Shown: positions 10,317 to 19,629 of the stretch, piece after piece
How positions within the stretch are numbered: position 1 is the first letter of the stretch
Layout of the letters: each line of letters begins with the position of its first letter
Assembly: GCA_021287165.1 (NCBI GenBank)
Contig: JAJTAY010000033.1
Span: 150,287 to 214,286, forward strand
Source: Bacteroidia bacterium
Lineage (GTDB): Bacteria; Bacteroidota; Bacteroidia; Bacteroidales; F082
DNA: 64,000 nt
Direction of reading: 5' to 3'
Position numbers and translations under genes: made by a program
Notes under the pieces: generated by a model
The model's database searches: none
The model's input: the letters and a program-made list of their open reading frames with translations, nothing else
Told to the model about the DNA's origin: nothing

Positions 10317-10625
10317 GGCTCAACCGGTTTTTACAGCCTTCGCTTCGTCTTTTTCCGGCAGCAATATGCCTGATTTTCAGACAGAAACATAAGGCTGTAT
10401 TATTAATGTATATCAAAGATACGACACCTATAGCCGTGTTAACAACTCTTTAACAAAAATCGTGCTCAGGCATTATCTAATTCATATTCAATTGTTTAAA
10501 TAAATGGCTCGGGGATTGGACATCCCAATAAAACAGCAAGACTCCCAAATTGGGACATTCATCAAGTGTTTTAACATCAGACTAGTAAAGATTTCTAATT
10601 ATCCTGTAAATGAGCCCTTTACTTT
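10317..10625. other. Intergenic region, no gene seen
   Basis: 309 bp, A+T-rich, between trkH and the DUF11 protein. Apart from the promoter-like site at 10414-10445, I see only two short matches of the form ATTGG(G)ACAT near 10515 and 10550 with facing CCCAA motifs. No open frame, RNA gene or strong terminator is evident. Confidence 0.5.
10414..10445 (-). promoter_or_regulatory. Bacteroidetes-type promoter for the DUF11 giant gene
   Basis: On the minus strand TATCTTTG (10421-10414) matches the TAnnTTTG -7 box, with TTG 21 bp upstream (10445-10443). It would give a leader of about 90 nt before the start at 10316. Confidence 0.5.
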
Positions 10626-12068
10626 TCAGGGCTTCCAGAAGCTCGGGCGCATCAAGGCCAAAACGGTATAGAACTCAAGGCGGCCAAGAAGCATCATCAA
10701 CATTAGCGTCAACTTGGTTGGATCGGACAGGTGGGCAAAATTCGAAACAGGGCCTGTAGTGCCGAGTCCCGGTCCTATCCCTGCCATGCAGGTGGCCACT
10801 GATCCGGCAGAGGTGAGGCCGTCGTTGCCAAGGAAAACTAAAAGCACCGTACCAGCGGCGAAAATGAAAAGATAGGTAACGATAAAGTTGGCCACGTTAA
10901 CCTGCGTTTCGATGCCCAGCGTTTTATCGTGAAGCCTTACCGGAATATAGCTTTGAGGATGCATTATCCTTTTAAAGTACGCCCGCAGCGATCTCCAGAA
11001 AATCAGGTGACGGACCATCTTAATGCCGCCGGAGGTGGAACCCGTGCTCCCACCCAGAAACATGGCCAAAAAAATCAGATACCAGGCATAAACAGGCCAC
11101 TGCAAATAATCATCTGTGGCAAAGCCGGTGCAGCTTATAATCGAAACGGTCTGAAATGCAGCATCCCTGAAAGCGCCTTCAACCCCTTTGTCCGATTCAA
11201 GATAAAGCATGATGGCTATTACTATACTAATCGTCAAGGTGGTTTTGAGGTAAAACCAAAACTCATTGTTCTGAAGAATTTTTCGTGGCTTTCCTGTTGC
11301 AAGCAGATAAAAAACCAAATAATTGGTGGCCGCAAGAAACATGAAAATTGTAATAACGTACTGAATATATGGAGAGTAACCTGCGATGCTGTCGTTTTTG
11401 GGCGAAAAACCACCGGTGGCAACAGTGCCAAACGCATGGCACAGGCTTTCGAACAGATTCATTCCTCCCAGGAGCAGAAATACTACCTGAGCGATAGTGA
11501 GCGAAAGGTAGATGATAACAAGGATCAGCCCCACCCTGCTGATGCGCGGCTGAATGCGCTCGTGAAATGAAGACTCCGACGAAAACAAGTGGTAACTCCC
11601 AATTTTGAGCGAAGGAAGAAGCACCACCACAAGCAGCACAATTCCAATACCACCAACCCAATGTGTCAGGCTTCGCCAGAAAAGTAATGCCTTTGGCAGG
11701 GCCTCAATATCGGTGAGAATGGAAGAACCAGTGGTGGTAAAACCTGAAAGCGATTCGAATAACGCATCCACCGGATTCGAAATTTGCCCCGAAATCAGAT
11801 ACGGCAAGGCGCCCGCAAGCCCCATCCCAACCCATGATAAAGAGACAGCGAGATATGCATCTCTTTTCGAAAAAACTGTCTCCTGATTGGCCTGCCTTGC
11901 AAAATAGAGCGCCGCACCGGATAGCATTGCGGTGATGGCCGCACTGTAAAGGAAGTAGAGCCAACCCTCTCCATAAATCCAGGCCACAGGGATGCACAAA
12001 ACCATGAAAGCCGAAACAACAAGCAGGTTGGTATGCAGCACCTTAGCTATGACGGCCTGGCTAAACAT
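10626..12068 (-). CDS. trkH: TrkH-type potassium uptake channel subunit
   Basis: 480-residue inner-membrane protein of the TrkH/KtrB/HKT superfamily, which moves K+ through a pore built from four membrane-pore-membrane repeats. Filter segments with the conserved Gly are visible: GFTTTGSS, GTVATGGFS, SCTGFATDD and AGIGPGLG. The loop GGSTGSTSGGIKMVRH is also typical. Length matches the family (about 480). The usual partner TrkA, a cytosolic NAD-binding gating protein, is not adjacent and not in the window. A minus-strand TACATTTG box (12106-12099) lies 30 bp upstream and may be its promoter. Confidence 0.93.
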   Translation of the reverse strand: MFSQAVIAKVLHTNLLVVSAFMVLCIPVAWIYGEGWLYFLYSAAITAMLSGAALYFARQANQETVFSKRDAYLAVSLSWVGMGLAGALPYLISGQISNPVDALFESLSGFTTTGSSILTDIEALPKALLFWRSLTHWVGGIGIVLLVVVLLPSLKIGSYHLFSSESSFHERIQPRISRVGLILVIIYLSLTIAQVVFLLLGGMNLFESLCHAFGTVATGGFSPKNDSIAGYSPYIQYVITIFMFLAATNYLVFYLLATGKPRKILQNNEFWFYLKTTLTISIVIAIMLYLESDKGVEGAFRDAAFQTVSIISCTGFATDDYLQWPVYAWYLIFLAMFLGGSTGSTSGGIKMVRHLIFWRSLRAYFKRIMHPQSYIPVRLHDKTLGIETQVNVANFIVTYLFIFAAGTVLLVFLGNDGLTSAGSVATCMAGIGPGLGTTGPVSNFAHLSDPTKLTLMLMMLLGRLEFYTVLALMRPSFWKP

Positions 12069-12098
12069 AGTGCTTTAATTTAAAAGCTAAAACGGCCG

Positions 12099-12106
12099 CA
12101 AATGTA
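12099..12106 (-). promoter_or_regulatory. -7 box upstream of trkH
   Basis: TACATTTG on the minus strand matches TAnnTTTG and sits 30 bp before the trkH start. No convincing -33 TTG at 19-23 bp. Confidence 0.35.
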
Positions 12107-12175
12107 ATACAATAGATTACCCATGCGCATCTCAAAATTGGCATTTAACAAAACGGGGCTATTTTGAAATCCAAC

Positions 12176-12203
12176 AAAAAAGCCACCTCTTATTGAGGCA
12201 GCT
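12176..12203 (-). terminator. Intrinsic terminator after icd
   Basis: On the minus strand AGCTGCCTC pairs with GAGGTGGCT (nine pairs including two G-T) around the loop AATAA, then a run of T. It lies about 40 bp past the icd stop and separates icd from trkH. Confidence 0.8.
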
Positions 12204-12243
12204 TTTAATTAAATTGGACTTATAACCTGAAGTGATCAAACTT

Positions 12244-13713
12244 TTACTGTCCTCCACTGAGGCTGTAGGCTCTTTGACCGTCGATATAGTACAGGTTTTC
12301 GAGCTTGATCCACTTCAAGCCTTCTGCTTCAACCCTGCTGAGCAGTTCGCGTATATGAGCATGGGTGGCAGGGCTGTTGTTGTCGCGGCGTTCGAAACGG
12401 CAGCGCCAGTGGTCGGTGCAAAATGTTTCGGGATGATGACCGGGATACACCAACTGACCGCGGTTGCTGATCATTACCAGCTTCAGATGCTCGCCGGCAA
12501 TGGCCTCAAGCTTGTGACCAAGCGTCTGTGCGTCGATCACGCCGTCGTGGATAAACACGTCCGAGCCTACGAGCTCGGTTTTCTGGTCACGAACATTTTT
12601 AAAGGTCGGCTTCTTGGCCTGTACCGAAACCGGATTGCCATAATCGGCAACCTTAAGGGTCGAGGGTTTCTGTCCCAGACGCTCAATAACGGCCTGTGCA
12701 AACTCGCGCGTCCCTACCTCGGTGTAATTGGTTTCGCCGGTTTCCTTGATTTTTCTTGCAAGGTCGTAGGTCACAACACGATCTTCGATGGTTTTGAGCC
12801 AGGCATTGTGGATTTTTTCGGCCACATCGTTCTGACCAATATGCAGCAGCATAAGGATGGCGCCGTGCAACAAGCCTGATGGATTTGCAAGGTTTTGACC
12901 TGCCCTGCGGGGAGCCGATCCGTGGATAGCCTCGAACATGGCATACTCGTCGCCAATGTTGGCACTTCCTGCAAGTCCTACCGAACCGGCCACCTGGGCG
13001 GCCACGTCGGAGGCAATATCGCCATAAAGGTTTGGCATTACTATTACGTCAAAATCGGCCGGACTGTCGGCTATTTTGGCCATGCCAATATCAATGATCC
13101 AGTGTTCCTGTTCAATATCCGGATATTCTTTGCCCACCTCGTCGAACACCTTGTGAAACATGCCATCGGTCAATTTCATGATGTTGTCCTTGGTCATGCA
13201 GGTGAGTTTTTTTCGCCCCTGGCTGCGGGTAAACTCAAAGGCATAGCGGATAATCTTTTCTGTACCAGGACGTGTGAGGATTTTCAGACACTGAAATACC
13301 TCCGGCGTTTGCTGGTGTTCGATGCCGGCGTAGAGGTCCTCTTCATTTTCGCGCACAATCACCAGATTCATCTTGGGGTGTGCCGATGGCACAAAAGGAT
13401 GATAGCTTACGGCCGGCCTTACGTTGGAATAAAGCCCAAAAGTTTTGCGCACATTCACATTGAGGCTCTTGTAACCACCGCCCTGCGGAGTGGTGATCGG
13501 CGCCTTGAGGAAAATCTTGTTTCGCCTGAGTATCTCCATCGACTCCGGACTGATGCCCGAGCTGTTTCCGGCCAGATAAACCTTTTCGCCAACTTCAATA
13601 TAATCGGCTTCGATGCGCGCTCCGGCAGCCATTAAAATCTCCATAGTGGCATCCATGATTTCCGGGCCGATGCCGTCGCCGCGTGCAATGGTAATACGTT
13701 GTTTTGTTTCCAT
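12244..13713 (-). CDS. icd: Isocitrate dehydrogenase, long Thermus-like type
   Basis: 489 residues from the ATG at 13713. An in-frame start 26 codons upstream is possible, but the enzyme core begins ITIARGDGIGPE right after METKQR. Oxidative decarboxylation of isocitrate to 2-oxoglutarate in the TCA cycle. The isocitrate-binding loop SLNVNVRK, a second Arg (NVRPA), the Tyr of EEDLYAGIEH and the coenzyme loop HGSAPRRAG are present; the SxN pattern favours isocitrate over isopropylmalate as substrate. A ~140-residue C-terminal extension follows the ~340-residue core, as in Thermus-type enzymes. NADP preference is likely but not proven. Together with the sdh genes at 46-49 kb it supports a working oxidative TCA branch. 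Confidence 0.87.
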   Translation of the reverse strand: METKQRITIARGDGIGPEIMDATMEILMAAGARIEADYIEVGEKVYLAGNSSGISPESMEILRRNKIFLKAPITTPQGGGYKSLNVNVRKTFGLYSNVRPAVSYHPFVPSAHPKMNLVIVRENEEDLYAGIEHQQTPEVFQCLKILTRPGTEKIIRYAFEFTRSQGRKKLTCMTKDNIMKLTDGMFHKVFDEVGKEYPDIEQEHWIIDIGMAKIADSPADFDVIVMPNLYGDIASDVAAQVAGSVGLAGSANIGDEYAMFEAIHGSAPRRAGQNLANPSGLLHGAILMLLHIGQNDVAEKIHNAWLKTIEDRVVTYDLARKIKETGETNYTEVGTREFAQAVIERLGQKPSTLKVADYGNPVSVQAKKPTFKNVRDQKTELVGSDVFIHDGVIDAQTLGHKLEAIAGEHLKLVMISNRGQLVYPGHHPETFCTDHWRCRFERRDNNSPATHAHIRELLSRVEAEGLKWIKLENLYYIDGQRAYSLSGGQ

Positions 13714-13889
13714 CTGGGTTATTATTGCTTTTTGAAATGAATGGTCACTACACTTAATCAGCTCATCTTCAACGATATGCCTAAATTGCAAACTACGCAG
13801 ATCCTATAATGGCACTGCTGAAAACATGCAAATTTAACACTTTCAACCCAATGCCCAAAGTGACCGAAACCGGCTAATGCGGCAATCAT

Positions 13890-13897
13890 TATCTTTG
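13890..13897 (+). promoter_or_regulatory. -7 box upstream of gldA
   Basis: TATCTTTG matches TAnnTTTG and ends 22 bp before the gldA ATG, giving a leader under 20 nt. No clear -33 TTG. Confidence 0.4.
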
Positions 13898-13919
13898 CCG
13901 TGTTGGAACGAAAAGAGGC

Positions 13920-14840
13920 ATGTCGGTTATTGTAGAAAAAGTAAGCAAACTTTATGGCGAGCAGCGCGCCCTCGACGCGGTAAGCCTGAGCATCAGCAAA
14001 GGGGAAATAGTGGGTCTGCTTGGTCCGAACGGAGCCGGCAAATCGACCCTCATGAAAATCCTGACCTGTTTTATACCGCCCACTATGGGAAAAGCCTCGG
14101 TGATGGGTCACGATGTTCAGGATGAGCCGCTTGCAGTTCAACGTGCTGTAGGCTACCTGCCCGAAACCAATCCCCTCTACACGGATATGTACATCCGCGA
14201 ATACCTGTCGTTCGTTGCCGGATTGCACGGTTTAAAAGGTAAAAATGCCGAAAAACGCATCGAAGAGCTGATTGCATTAACAGGGCTTGAAGTTGAGATC
14301 CACAAGAAGATAGGCATGTTGTCGAAAGGCTACCGGCAACGCGTGGGCCTGGCGCAGGCCATGATGCACGAACCCGAGGTGCTCATTCTCGACGAGCCAA
14401 CAGCCGGGCTTGACCCCAATCAATTGCTCGAAATCAGGCAGTTGATAAAAGATATCGGTAAAGAAAAAACCGTTATTCTGTCCACGCACATCATGCAGGA
14501 GGTTGAAGCCGTTTGCAATCGCGTTGTTATCATCAACAAAGGCCGCATAGTAGCCGACGATACCACCGAAAACATCACCCGTGGAGCCGGAACCGATATT
14601 GTAGAGGTCGAATTTGGCAAACCAGTTGACAAACAGTTGCTTACCCTCATCGATGGCCTCAAAAATGCAAGACGTGTAAAAGACAATATCTGGCAACTCG
14701 AAGCAAAACAAGGCGCAGATGTGCGTCCGGGCCTGATGCGCTGGGCGGCCGAACGTGGCATAACCATACTGTCGATGAAAAGCACGAGCCGGAGCATGGA
14801 GGAATCCTTCCATCAGCTTACCGGGCAAAATAAGCGCTGA
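13920..14840 (+). CDS. gldA: ABC transporter ATPase, GldA-like
   Basis: 306 residues. Complete ABC ATPase: Walker A GPNGAGKST, signature LSKGYRQR, Walker B LILDEPTAGLDP, switch His in STHIMQEVEA. Phrases such as YLPETNPLYTDMYIREYL closely resemble GldA, the ATPase of the GldA-GldF-GldG transporter tied to gliding and surface organisation in Bacteroidetes. The remaining ~85 residues form the usual DUF4162-like tail. The permease genes gldF and gldG are not adjacent. GldA homologues also occur in non-gliding members of the phylum, so motility cannot be concluded. Confidence 0.82.
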   Translation: MSVIVEKVSKLYGEQRALDAVSLSISKGEIVGLLGPNGAGKSTLMKILTCFIPPTMGKASVMGHDVQDEPLAVQRAVGYLPETNPLYTDMYIREYLSFVAGLHGLKGKNAEKRIEELIALTGLEVEIHKKIGMLSKGYRQRVGLAQAMMHEPEVLILDEPTAGLDPNQLLEIRQLIKDIGKEKTVILSTHIMQEVEAVCNRVVIINKGRIVADDTTENITRGAGTDIVEVEFGKPVDKQLLTLIDGLKNARRVKDNIWQLEAKQGADVRPGLMRWAAERGITILSMKSTSRSMEESFHQLTGQNKR

Positions 14841-14868
14841 GATATTTCAGGCATAAACATATTTGCCT

Positions 14869-14876
14869 TACTTTTG
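14869..14876 (+). promoter_or_regulatory. -7 box of the metK transcript
   Basis: TACTTTTG matches TAnnTTTG and sits about 30 bp before the riboswitch. Transcription would start near 14880 and give a leader of about 145 nt ahead of metK, long for this genome. Confidence 0.45.
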
Positions 14877-14904
14877 CCGCCAATTGCAATCCGCCCTTTG
14901 CGGA

Positions 14905-14962
14905 ACGCAGTGTGGAAAGATTTGATTGATTGCAACCACGTAAAAAAATGCTAAAACAATAG
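14905..14962 (+). promoter_or_regulatory. Probable SAM-II riboswitch in the metK leader
   Basis: The leader can form the SAM-II H-type pseudoknot. P1 is GTGTGG (14910-14915) with CCACGT (14936-14941). The loop carries GATTTGATT and ATTGCAA, and the 3' tail carries the conserved GCTAAAA (14950-14956). Loop AGATTT can pair with AAAT upstream of GCTAAAA, and loop ATTG can pair with CAAT (14957-14960). GATTT, TTGCA, the A-rich joint and GCTAAAA match the family as I remember it. Feedback by S-adenosylmethionine on the gene that makes it is a sensible fit. The ATG is about 65 nt downstream, farther than in many SAM-II cases. Confidence 0.75.
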
Positions 14963-15025
14963 TTTGGCCTTTCAATCACACCTTCCCGCATTTACTTGAT
15001 TGTCTAACAGTTAAACACAATTGTT

Positions 15026-16342
15026 ATGGGCTTTTTTTTCACATCCGAGTCGGTATCGGAAGGCCATCCGGATAAAGTTGCCGACCAGATTTCTGATGCC
15101 ATACTCGACGAGATGCTCCGGTTTGATCCCGAATCAAAGGTGGCTGTCGAAACTATGGTCACAACAGGTTTGGTGGTTGTTGCCGGTGAGGTAAAAACTA
15201 CGGGCTATGTTGACCTGCACCATGTGATTCGCAACACCATCAACGAAATAGGCTATACCAAGGACACCTACCGTTTTGATGGCAACTCCTGCGGCGTTAT
15301 TTCGGCCATTCACGGGCAGTCGCCGGATATCAATCAGGGCGTTGAACGGCAGAAAGCCGAAGATCAGGGTGCGGGCGATCAGGGTATGATGTTTGGTTAT
15401 GCCTGCCGCGAAATGGACAATTTTATGCCCCTGAGCACCGAACTTGCCCATTTGTTGCTGCAGGAGCTTGCAGCTATTCGCAAAGAAGGAAAACAGATGA
15501 CCTATTTGGGGCCTGACGCCAAATCGCAGGTTACCATCGAATACGAAAACGGCTGGAAACCTATTCGCATCGATACCATCGTTGTTTCGACACAGCATGA
15601 CCAGTTCATGACCGACGACGAAGCAATGCTTAGGGTTATTAATGAAGATGTAAAGAATATTTTACTTCCCAGAGCCAAGGCCAAACTTCCCGAAAAATAT
15701 CGCAAGCTGATGGAAAGCGAACACCTTAAGCTTTTCGTAAACCCGACAGGAAAATTTGTGATCGGCGGACCTCACGGAGATTCAGGCCTCACCGGACGCA
15801 AAATTATCGTGGACACCTATGGCGGACGCGGCGCACATGGCGGAGGCGCTTTTTCGGGCAAAGACTCTTCAAAAGTGGACCGCTCCGCAGCCTATGCGGC
15901 AAGGCATATTGCCAAGAACATTGTTGCAGCGGGCCTAGCCGACGAAGTGCTTGTGCAGGTGGCCTATGCCATTGGTGTAGCCGATCCCGTGGGCTTTTAT
16001 GTGAACACATTTGGCACTGCCAAAGTCAAGGACGCCAGTGGCAGCATATTGAGCGACAGCGAAATAGCTGCCAGAATCCAAAAGATTGAAAAATTCAACC
16101 TGAGGCCTTATCATATTGTAAAACGCTTCGGGCTGAAGCAGCCCATCTTCAAAAAAACGGCAGCCTATGGTCATTTTGGCCGTGATCCCTTTGTAGATGA
16201 AGTGGAAGTTTATTACGAAAACGGAGCCGATCGTGTCGACACAAACGGAAACGGTAAAAAACGCTACTTCAAAAAAGTGCAGTTTTTCGGTTGGGAGAAG
16301 ACCGATGCCGTCGATGACATCAAGGTCGCTTTTGGTCTTTAG
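15026..16342 (+). CDS. metK: S-adenosylmethionine synthetase
   Basis: 438 residues. Makes S-adenosylmethionine from methionine and ATP; cytosolic tetramer in known cases. Signatures: [13 protein letters not shown] (ATP site), [12 protein letters not shown], the P-loop-like [15 protein letters not shown] and [10 protein letters not shown]. It is about 50 residues longer than the E. coli enzyme through insertions and a longer C-terminus, which is usual for Bacteroidetes MetK. It stands alone behind the SAM-II-like leader and is followed by a strong terminator, so it is probably monocistronic. Confidence 0.96.
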   Translation: MGFFFTSESVSEGHPDKVADQISDAILDEMLRFDPESKVAVETMVTTGLVVVAGEVKTTGYVDLHHVIRNTINEIGYTKDTYRFDGNSCGVISAIHGQSPDINQGVERQKAEDQGAGDQGMMFGYACREMDNFMPLSTELAHLLLQELAAIRKEGKQMTYLGPDAKSQVTIEYENGWKPIRIDTIVVSTQHDQFMTDDEAMLRVINEDVKNILLPRAKAKLPEKYRKLMESEHLKLFVNPTGKFVIGGPHGDSGLTGRKIIVDTYGGRGAHGGGAFSGKDSSKVDRSAAYAARHIAKNIVAAGLADEVLVQVAYAIGVADPVGFYVNTFGTAKVKDASGSILSDSEIAARIQKIEKFNLRPYHIVKRFGLKQPIFKKTAAYGHFGRDPFVDEVEVYYENGADRVDTNGNGKKRYFKKVQFFGWEKTDAVDDIKVAFGL

Positions 16343-16364
16343 TTGTTAGCCGGCAACCTGAAAT

Positions 16365-16406
16365 AAATGCGGTATTCAGCAAAACTGTTTACCGCATTTT
16401 TTATTT
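16365..16406 (+). terminator. Intrinsic terminator after metK
   Basis: AAATGCGGTA (16365-16374) pairs perfectly with TACCGCATTT (16390-16399), followed by a T-rich run. It lies just after the metK stop. Confidence 0.85.
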
Positions 16407-16430
16407 ACTTTCGGACTGAAAATCAACTCC

Positions 16431-16778
16431 ATGTATCACGATGAAATCAGGCAGCACTGCCTTTCGAAGCCCCACGTAACTGAAAGCCTGCCATTTGACG
16501 ACCAAACCCTTGTTTTTAAAGTGGGCGATAAAATCTTTGCTGTGCTTAGTCTCGACGAGCCCACACTGGCCGTGAAGGCCAGTCCGGACGAAGTGTTGTT
16601 CCGATTGGAACATTACCCCGAGGCGCGGCCACCACGTTATTTCGATAAGCGACACTGGCATTTTGTGCACTTCGAAACCCAAACCAATGAAAACCTGTTA
16701 CGTGAATGGATTGACAGGTCTTATAATCTTATCGTGGAAAGCCTGCCCAAAAAGATCAGGGCTTCGCTAAATCTATGA
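16431..16778 (+). CDS. MmcQ/YjbR family protein
   Basis: 115 residues, the usual length of the YjbR/MmcQ family, which has a CyaY-like fold and is often described as DNA-binding. Typical features: N-terminal HCLSKPHVTESLPF, then KVGDKIFAVLSL, VKASPDE and the C-terminal WIDRSYNLIVESLPKK. The substrate or partner of this family is not well settled. The gene ends 3 bp from the stop of the convergent thioredoxin gene, with no room for a terminator between them. Confidence 0.85.
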   Translation: MYHDEIRQHCLSKPHVTESLPFDDQTLVFKVGDKIFAVLSLDEPTLAVKASPDEVLFRLEHYPEARPPRYFDKRHWHFVHFETQTNENLLREWIDRSYNLIVESLPKKIRASLNL

Positions 16779-16781
16779 TTC

Positions 16782-17213
16782 TTAAGCTAAGTGCTTATCA
16801 ATCAGTTTCTCCAAAGCCTGTTTTGGCCTGACGCCCACCAGCTGTTCAACAGGCTTTCCATCCTTGAAAATCATTAAGGTAGGTATGCTCCGGATGCCAT
16901 ATTTTGTTGCCGTTGCCTGATTCTCGTCCACATTTAGCTTACCTACCTTTGCCTTGCCCTCGTATTTATTTGCAAGGTCGGCTACAATTGGCCCAACCAC
17001 TTTGCATGGCCCGCACCAGGGCGCCCAAAAATCAACAAGGATCAAACCGGATTTCACTGTATTTGAAAAGTTTTTATCGTCCAGATGAATAACATTAGAG
17101 TCATCTACCTGATCCGATCCTTTCATCAATTCTTTAAACTGTTTGACACGTCTGTATATTAAAACAACCATCAGCAGAATAACAAGTCCCCAGAGCAGAT
17201 AAGCATAGTTCAT
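16782..17213 (-). CDS. Membrane-anchored thioredoxin
   Basis: 143 residues. The thioredoxin fold occupies about residues 40-143 with the active site WCGPCK and the cis-Pro loop RSIPTL, as in classical reducing thioredoxins. Unlike TrxA, it starts with one hydrophobic helix (residues 4-20, [15 protein letters not shown]) followed by Arg and Lys residues, which would place the thioredoxin domain in the cytoplasm at the membrane face; a periplasmic orientation is less likely by the positive-inside rule. A minus-strand TAGCTTTG box (17238-17231) lies just upstream. Substrate unknown. Confidence 0.88.
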   Translation of the reverse strand: MNYAYLLWGLVILLMVVLIYRRVKQFKELMKGSDQVDDSNVIHLDDKNFSNTVKSGLILVDFWAPWCGPCKVVGPIVADLANKYEGKAKVGKLNVDENQATATKYGIRSIPTLMIFKDGKPVEQLVGVRPKQALEKLIDKHLA

Positions 17214-17418
17214 AAGCGATGTTTTGGGCGCAAAGCTACGGAAATGACAAATTCGGTTTCCATTAACTTAACTGGTATCCAATTGGTATTCTGCATCATA
17301 GATTAGCTCGATATTTTGATCAGTAAAATTTAATCTCTGTATTGAAGTGAAAATCAAAGTTTTATTTTTATCGGGCAGATTTCCTTTATAAATTTCCACC
17401 CTAAAGTTCTGTTGTGCG

Positions 17419-19629
17419 ATGAAAATACTCGTTCTGGGAAACTACCCTCCAAGGCAATGCGGCATTGCCACCTTCACCCACAATCTGGTAGAGTCGATCA
17501 AAACGGCTGCATCTCATCACCGCCGAAAAATAGAAATTGGCGTTATAGCAATGAATGATAAGGATATGACTTATCCATACCCTTCAATCGTTGAAAAAAC
17601 CATTCGCGATGATGACGCAGCTGCCTATGCCGATGCAGCCGATTACATAAACCAAAGCGGCGCCGATCTGCTTCTGCTTCAGCACGAATATGGCATTTTT
17701 GGCGGCGAAAGCGGGGTGATGTTGCTCAATCTGCTCAGACGACTTAAAATTCCTTTGGTCAGCACATTTCACACTGTGCTCGAAAAACCAAGTTTTCATC
17801 AACGTGAAGTACTCAGACGCATAGCCACTTATTCCGACTATGTGATTATTATGAACAGTCTGGCAATCGGTTTTCTGAAAGAAGTGTTTGGCGTGCCTGC
17901 CGAAAAAATTGTGCACATCCCTCACGGTGTGCCTGATTTCGAGGCCTGTTTCGAAAATCTTGGAACAAGACCCGACAGCTGGAAAAGCCGTAAGGTAATG
18001 CTGACTTTCGGTCTTATTGGCCGAAGCAAGGGCATCGAAACCGTCATCAGGGCTTTGCCTGCAATTGTTGAGAAGAATCCTGACATTCTGTATGTTGTAC
18101 TTGGAAAAACGCATCCTCACGTTATTCGGCTGGCCGGTGAGGAGTACCGAAATATGCTTCAGGACCTCGTCGTAAAACTAAACCTGAGCAATCATGTGCT
18201 ATTCGACAACAGATATGTTGATGAATTGGAGCTGATGTCGTTGCTTTATCATGCCGATTTGTATGTGACCCCCTACCTCAACCGCGCACAAATCACCAGC
18301 GGCACGTTAAGCTATGCCGTTAGCGGTGGCTGTGCCGTATTCAGCACGCCATACTGGCATGCGGAAGAACTGCTCCAGCAGGGTCTGGGCATTTTGTTCG
18401 ACTTCCAGCGCAGTGATATGCTGGCACAAAAAGTGAATGCGCTGTTGGAAATGCCTGAAGATTTAGAAACGCTTCAAAAGAAAGCTTTTGAATACGGAAC
18501 AACCATCACCTGGCCTAAATCAGGACTGCGTTACCTCGACACGCTACGCCTGGCTGTCAGCCAGCACAGGTCGGTTTTGTCCCCTGATATTCCAGCCGAA
18601 TATGCCACTTCTCACCTGCGCCGGCTCACCACCAGCACAGGTCTGTTGCAGCACGCCAAGGGAATAATCCCATCCTTCGAACACGGCTACTGCCTCGACG
18701 ACAATGCCAGAGCGGCACTTTGTTTGCTGATGGCTGAAGAAGCCGGCATTGAAAAACTGGATAACAACCTCCTATCTACTTATTTGGCTTTTGTAGCGCA
18801 CATGCAGGAGGAGTCTGGAGCTTTTTCAAACTATTTCTCTTTCGACCGAAAAAAATACGATCAGGATTTTTCGGACGATGCCTACGGACGCGCTATGTGG
18901 CTCCTGGGATATCTTATCAGCCATGCTCCCTGCGATGCCTTGTTTCAAACTGCCCACGAAATGTTTCACCGCTCGCTTCCCCATGTCGGTAAGTTGAAAT
19001 ATGCCCGCGGCTATGCCAATGTCATCTTTGGATTGCTTGAGTATCACCGAAAATTCCCTGATCAGGAGCGCATCATTCATGCCATTAAAAATCTTGCCGA
19101 TAGCCTGTGCCTGCGCTATCACCAGCACAAACGCGATTGGTGGCACTGGTTCGAAGATGCCCTCACTTATGACAACGGGCTGATTCCAGCCTCACTTTAT
19201 GCATCCTATCAGCTGTTGCGCGACGAAAACTACCTCACGGTGGCCGAAACAACCCGAAAATTTCTCGAAAGCAAGTGTTTTGTAAACCCCTGGCTAAGCC
19301 TCATTGGTAACCACCGCTGGCTGCGCTTCGACAGCAATTACGAGCTCTTTGCCCAGCAGCCCATCGACGCCTTTGCCATGGTGGCCATGTATGAACAAGC
19401 CTTCGCAGCAACCAACAATACAGAACTTCTCGAAAAGATGGGTAGGGCTTATATCTGGTTCTATGGCGAGAACGATCTGAATATTAACGTTTTCGACCCA
19501 GAGACAAAAGGCTGCAACGATGGCATTGAGCCTCGCAACATCAACCGCAATCAGGGTGCAGAAAGCACGATAGCATACCTGTTGGCTACCGTCATGGTGA
19601 GACGCAATGGTTTGTTTACTGCCGGTTGA
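17419..19629 (+). CDS. GT4 glycosyltransferase with C-terminal helical (alpha/alpha-barrel-like) domain
   Basis: 736 residues. Residues 1-375 are a GT4 (GT-B fold) glycosyltransferase: it opens VLGNYPPRQCGIATFTHNL, has HIPHGVPD, the donor-site segment FGLIGRSKGIETVIRALP, and ends in the acceptor/donor loop SGTLSYAVSGG. Residues about 385-730 form a helical region with FEHGYCLDDNARAAL and DDAYGRAMWLLG, resembling an alpha/alpha-barrel glycosidase or epimerase fold. Donor and acceptor cannot be read from sequence; a mannosyl donor is a guess from the neighbouring GH130-type enzyme, which it meets tail to tail with 14 bp of overlap. Cytosolic, no signal peptide. Confidence 0.82.
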   Translation: MKILVLGNYPPRQCGIATFTHNLVESIKTAASHHRRKIEIGVIAMNDKDMTYPYPSIVEKTIRDDDAAAYADAADYINQSGADLLLLQHEYGIFGGESGVMLLNLLRRLKIPLVSTFHTVLEKPSFHQREVLRRIATYSDYVIIMNSLAIGFLKEVFGVPAEKIVHIPHGVPDFEACFENLGTRPDSWKSRKVMLTFGLIGRSKGIETVIRALPAIVEKNPDILYVVLGKTHPHVIRLAGEEYRNMLQDLVVKLNLSNHVLFDNRYVDELELMSLLYHADLYVTPYLNRAQITSGTLSYAVSGGCAVFSTPYWHAEELLQQGLGILFDFQRSDMLAQKVNALLEMPEDLETLQKKAFEYGTTITWPKSGLRYLDTLRLAVSQHRSVLSPDIPAEYATSHLRRLTTSTGLLQHAKGIIPSFEHGYCLDDNARAALCLLMAEEAGIEKLDNNLLSTYLAFVAHMQEESGAFSNYFSFDRKKYDQDFSDDAYGRAMWLLGYLISHAPCDALFQTAHEMFHRSLPHVGKLKYARGYANVIFGLLEYHRKFPDQERIIHAIKNLADSLCLRYHQHKRDWWHWFEDALTYDNGLIPASLYASYQLLRDENYLTVAETTRKFLESKCFVNPWLSLIGNHRWLRFDSNYELFAQQPIDAFAMVAMYEQAFAATNNTELLEKMGRAYIWFYGENDLNINVFDPETKGCNDGIEPRNINRNQGAESTIAYLLATVMVRRNGLFTAG

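Noticed and set aside
12244..13791. The longer isocitrate dehydrogenase starting at 13791
   Set aside because: The extra 26 residues match nothing in the family, which starts near ITIARGDG; the ATG at 13713 fits.
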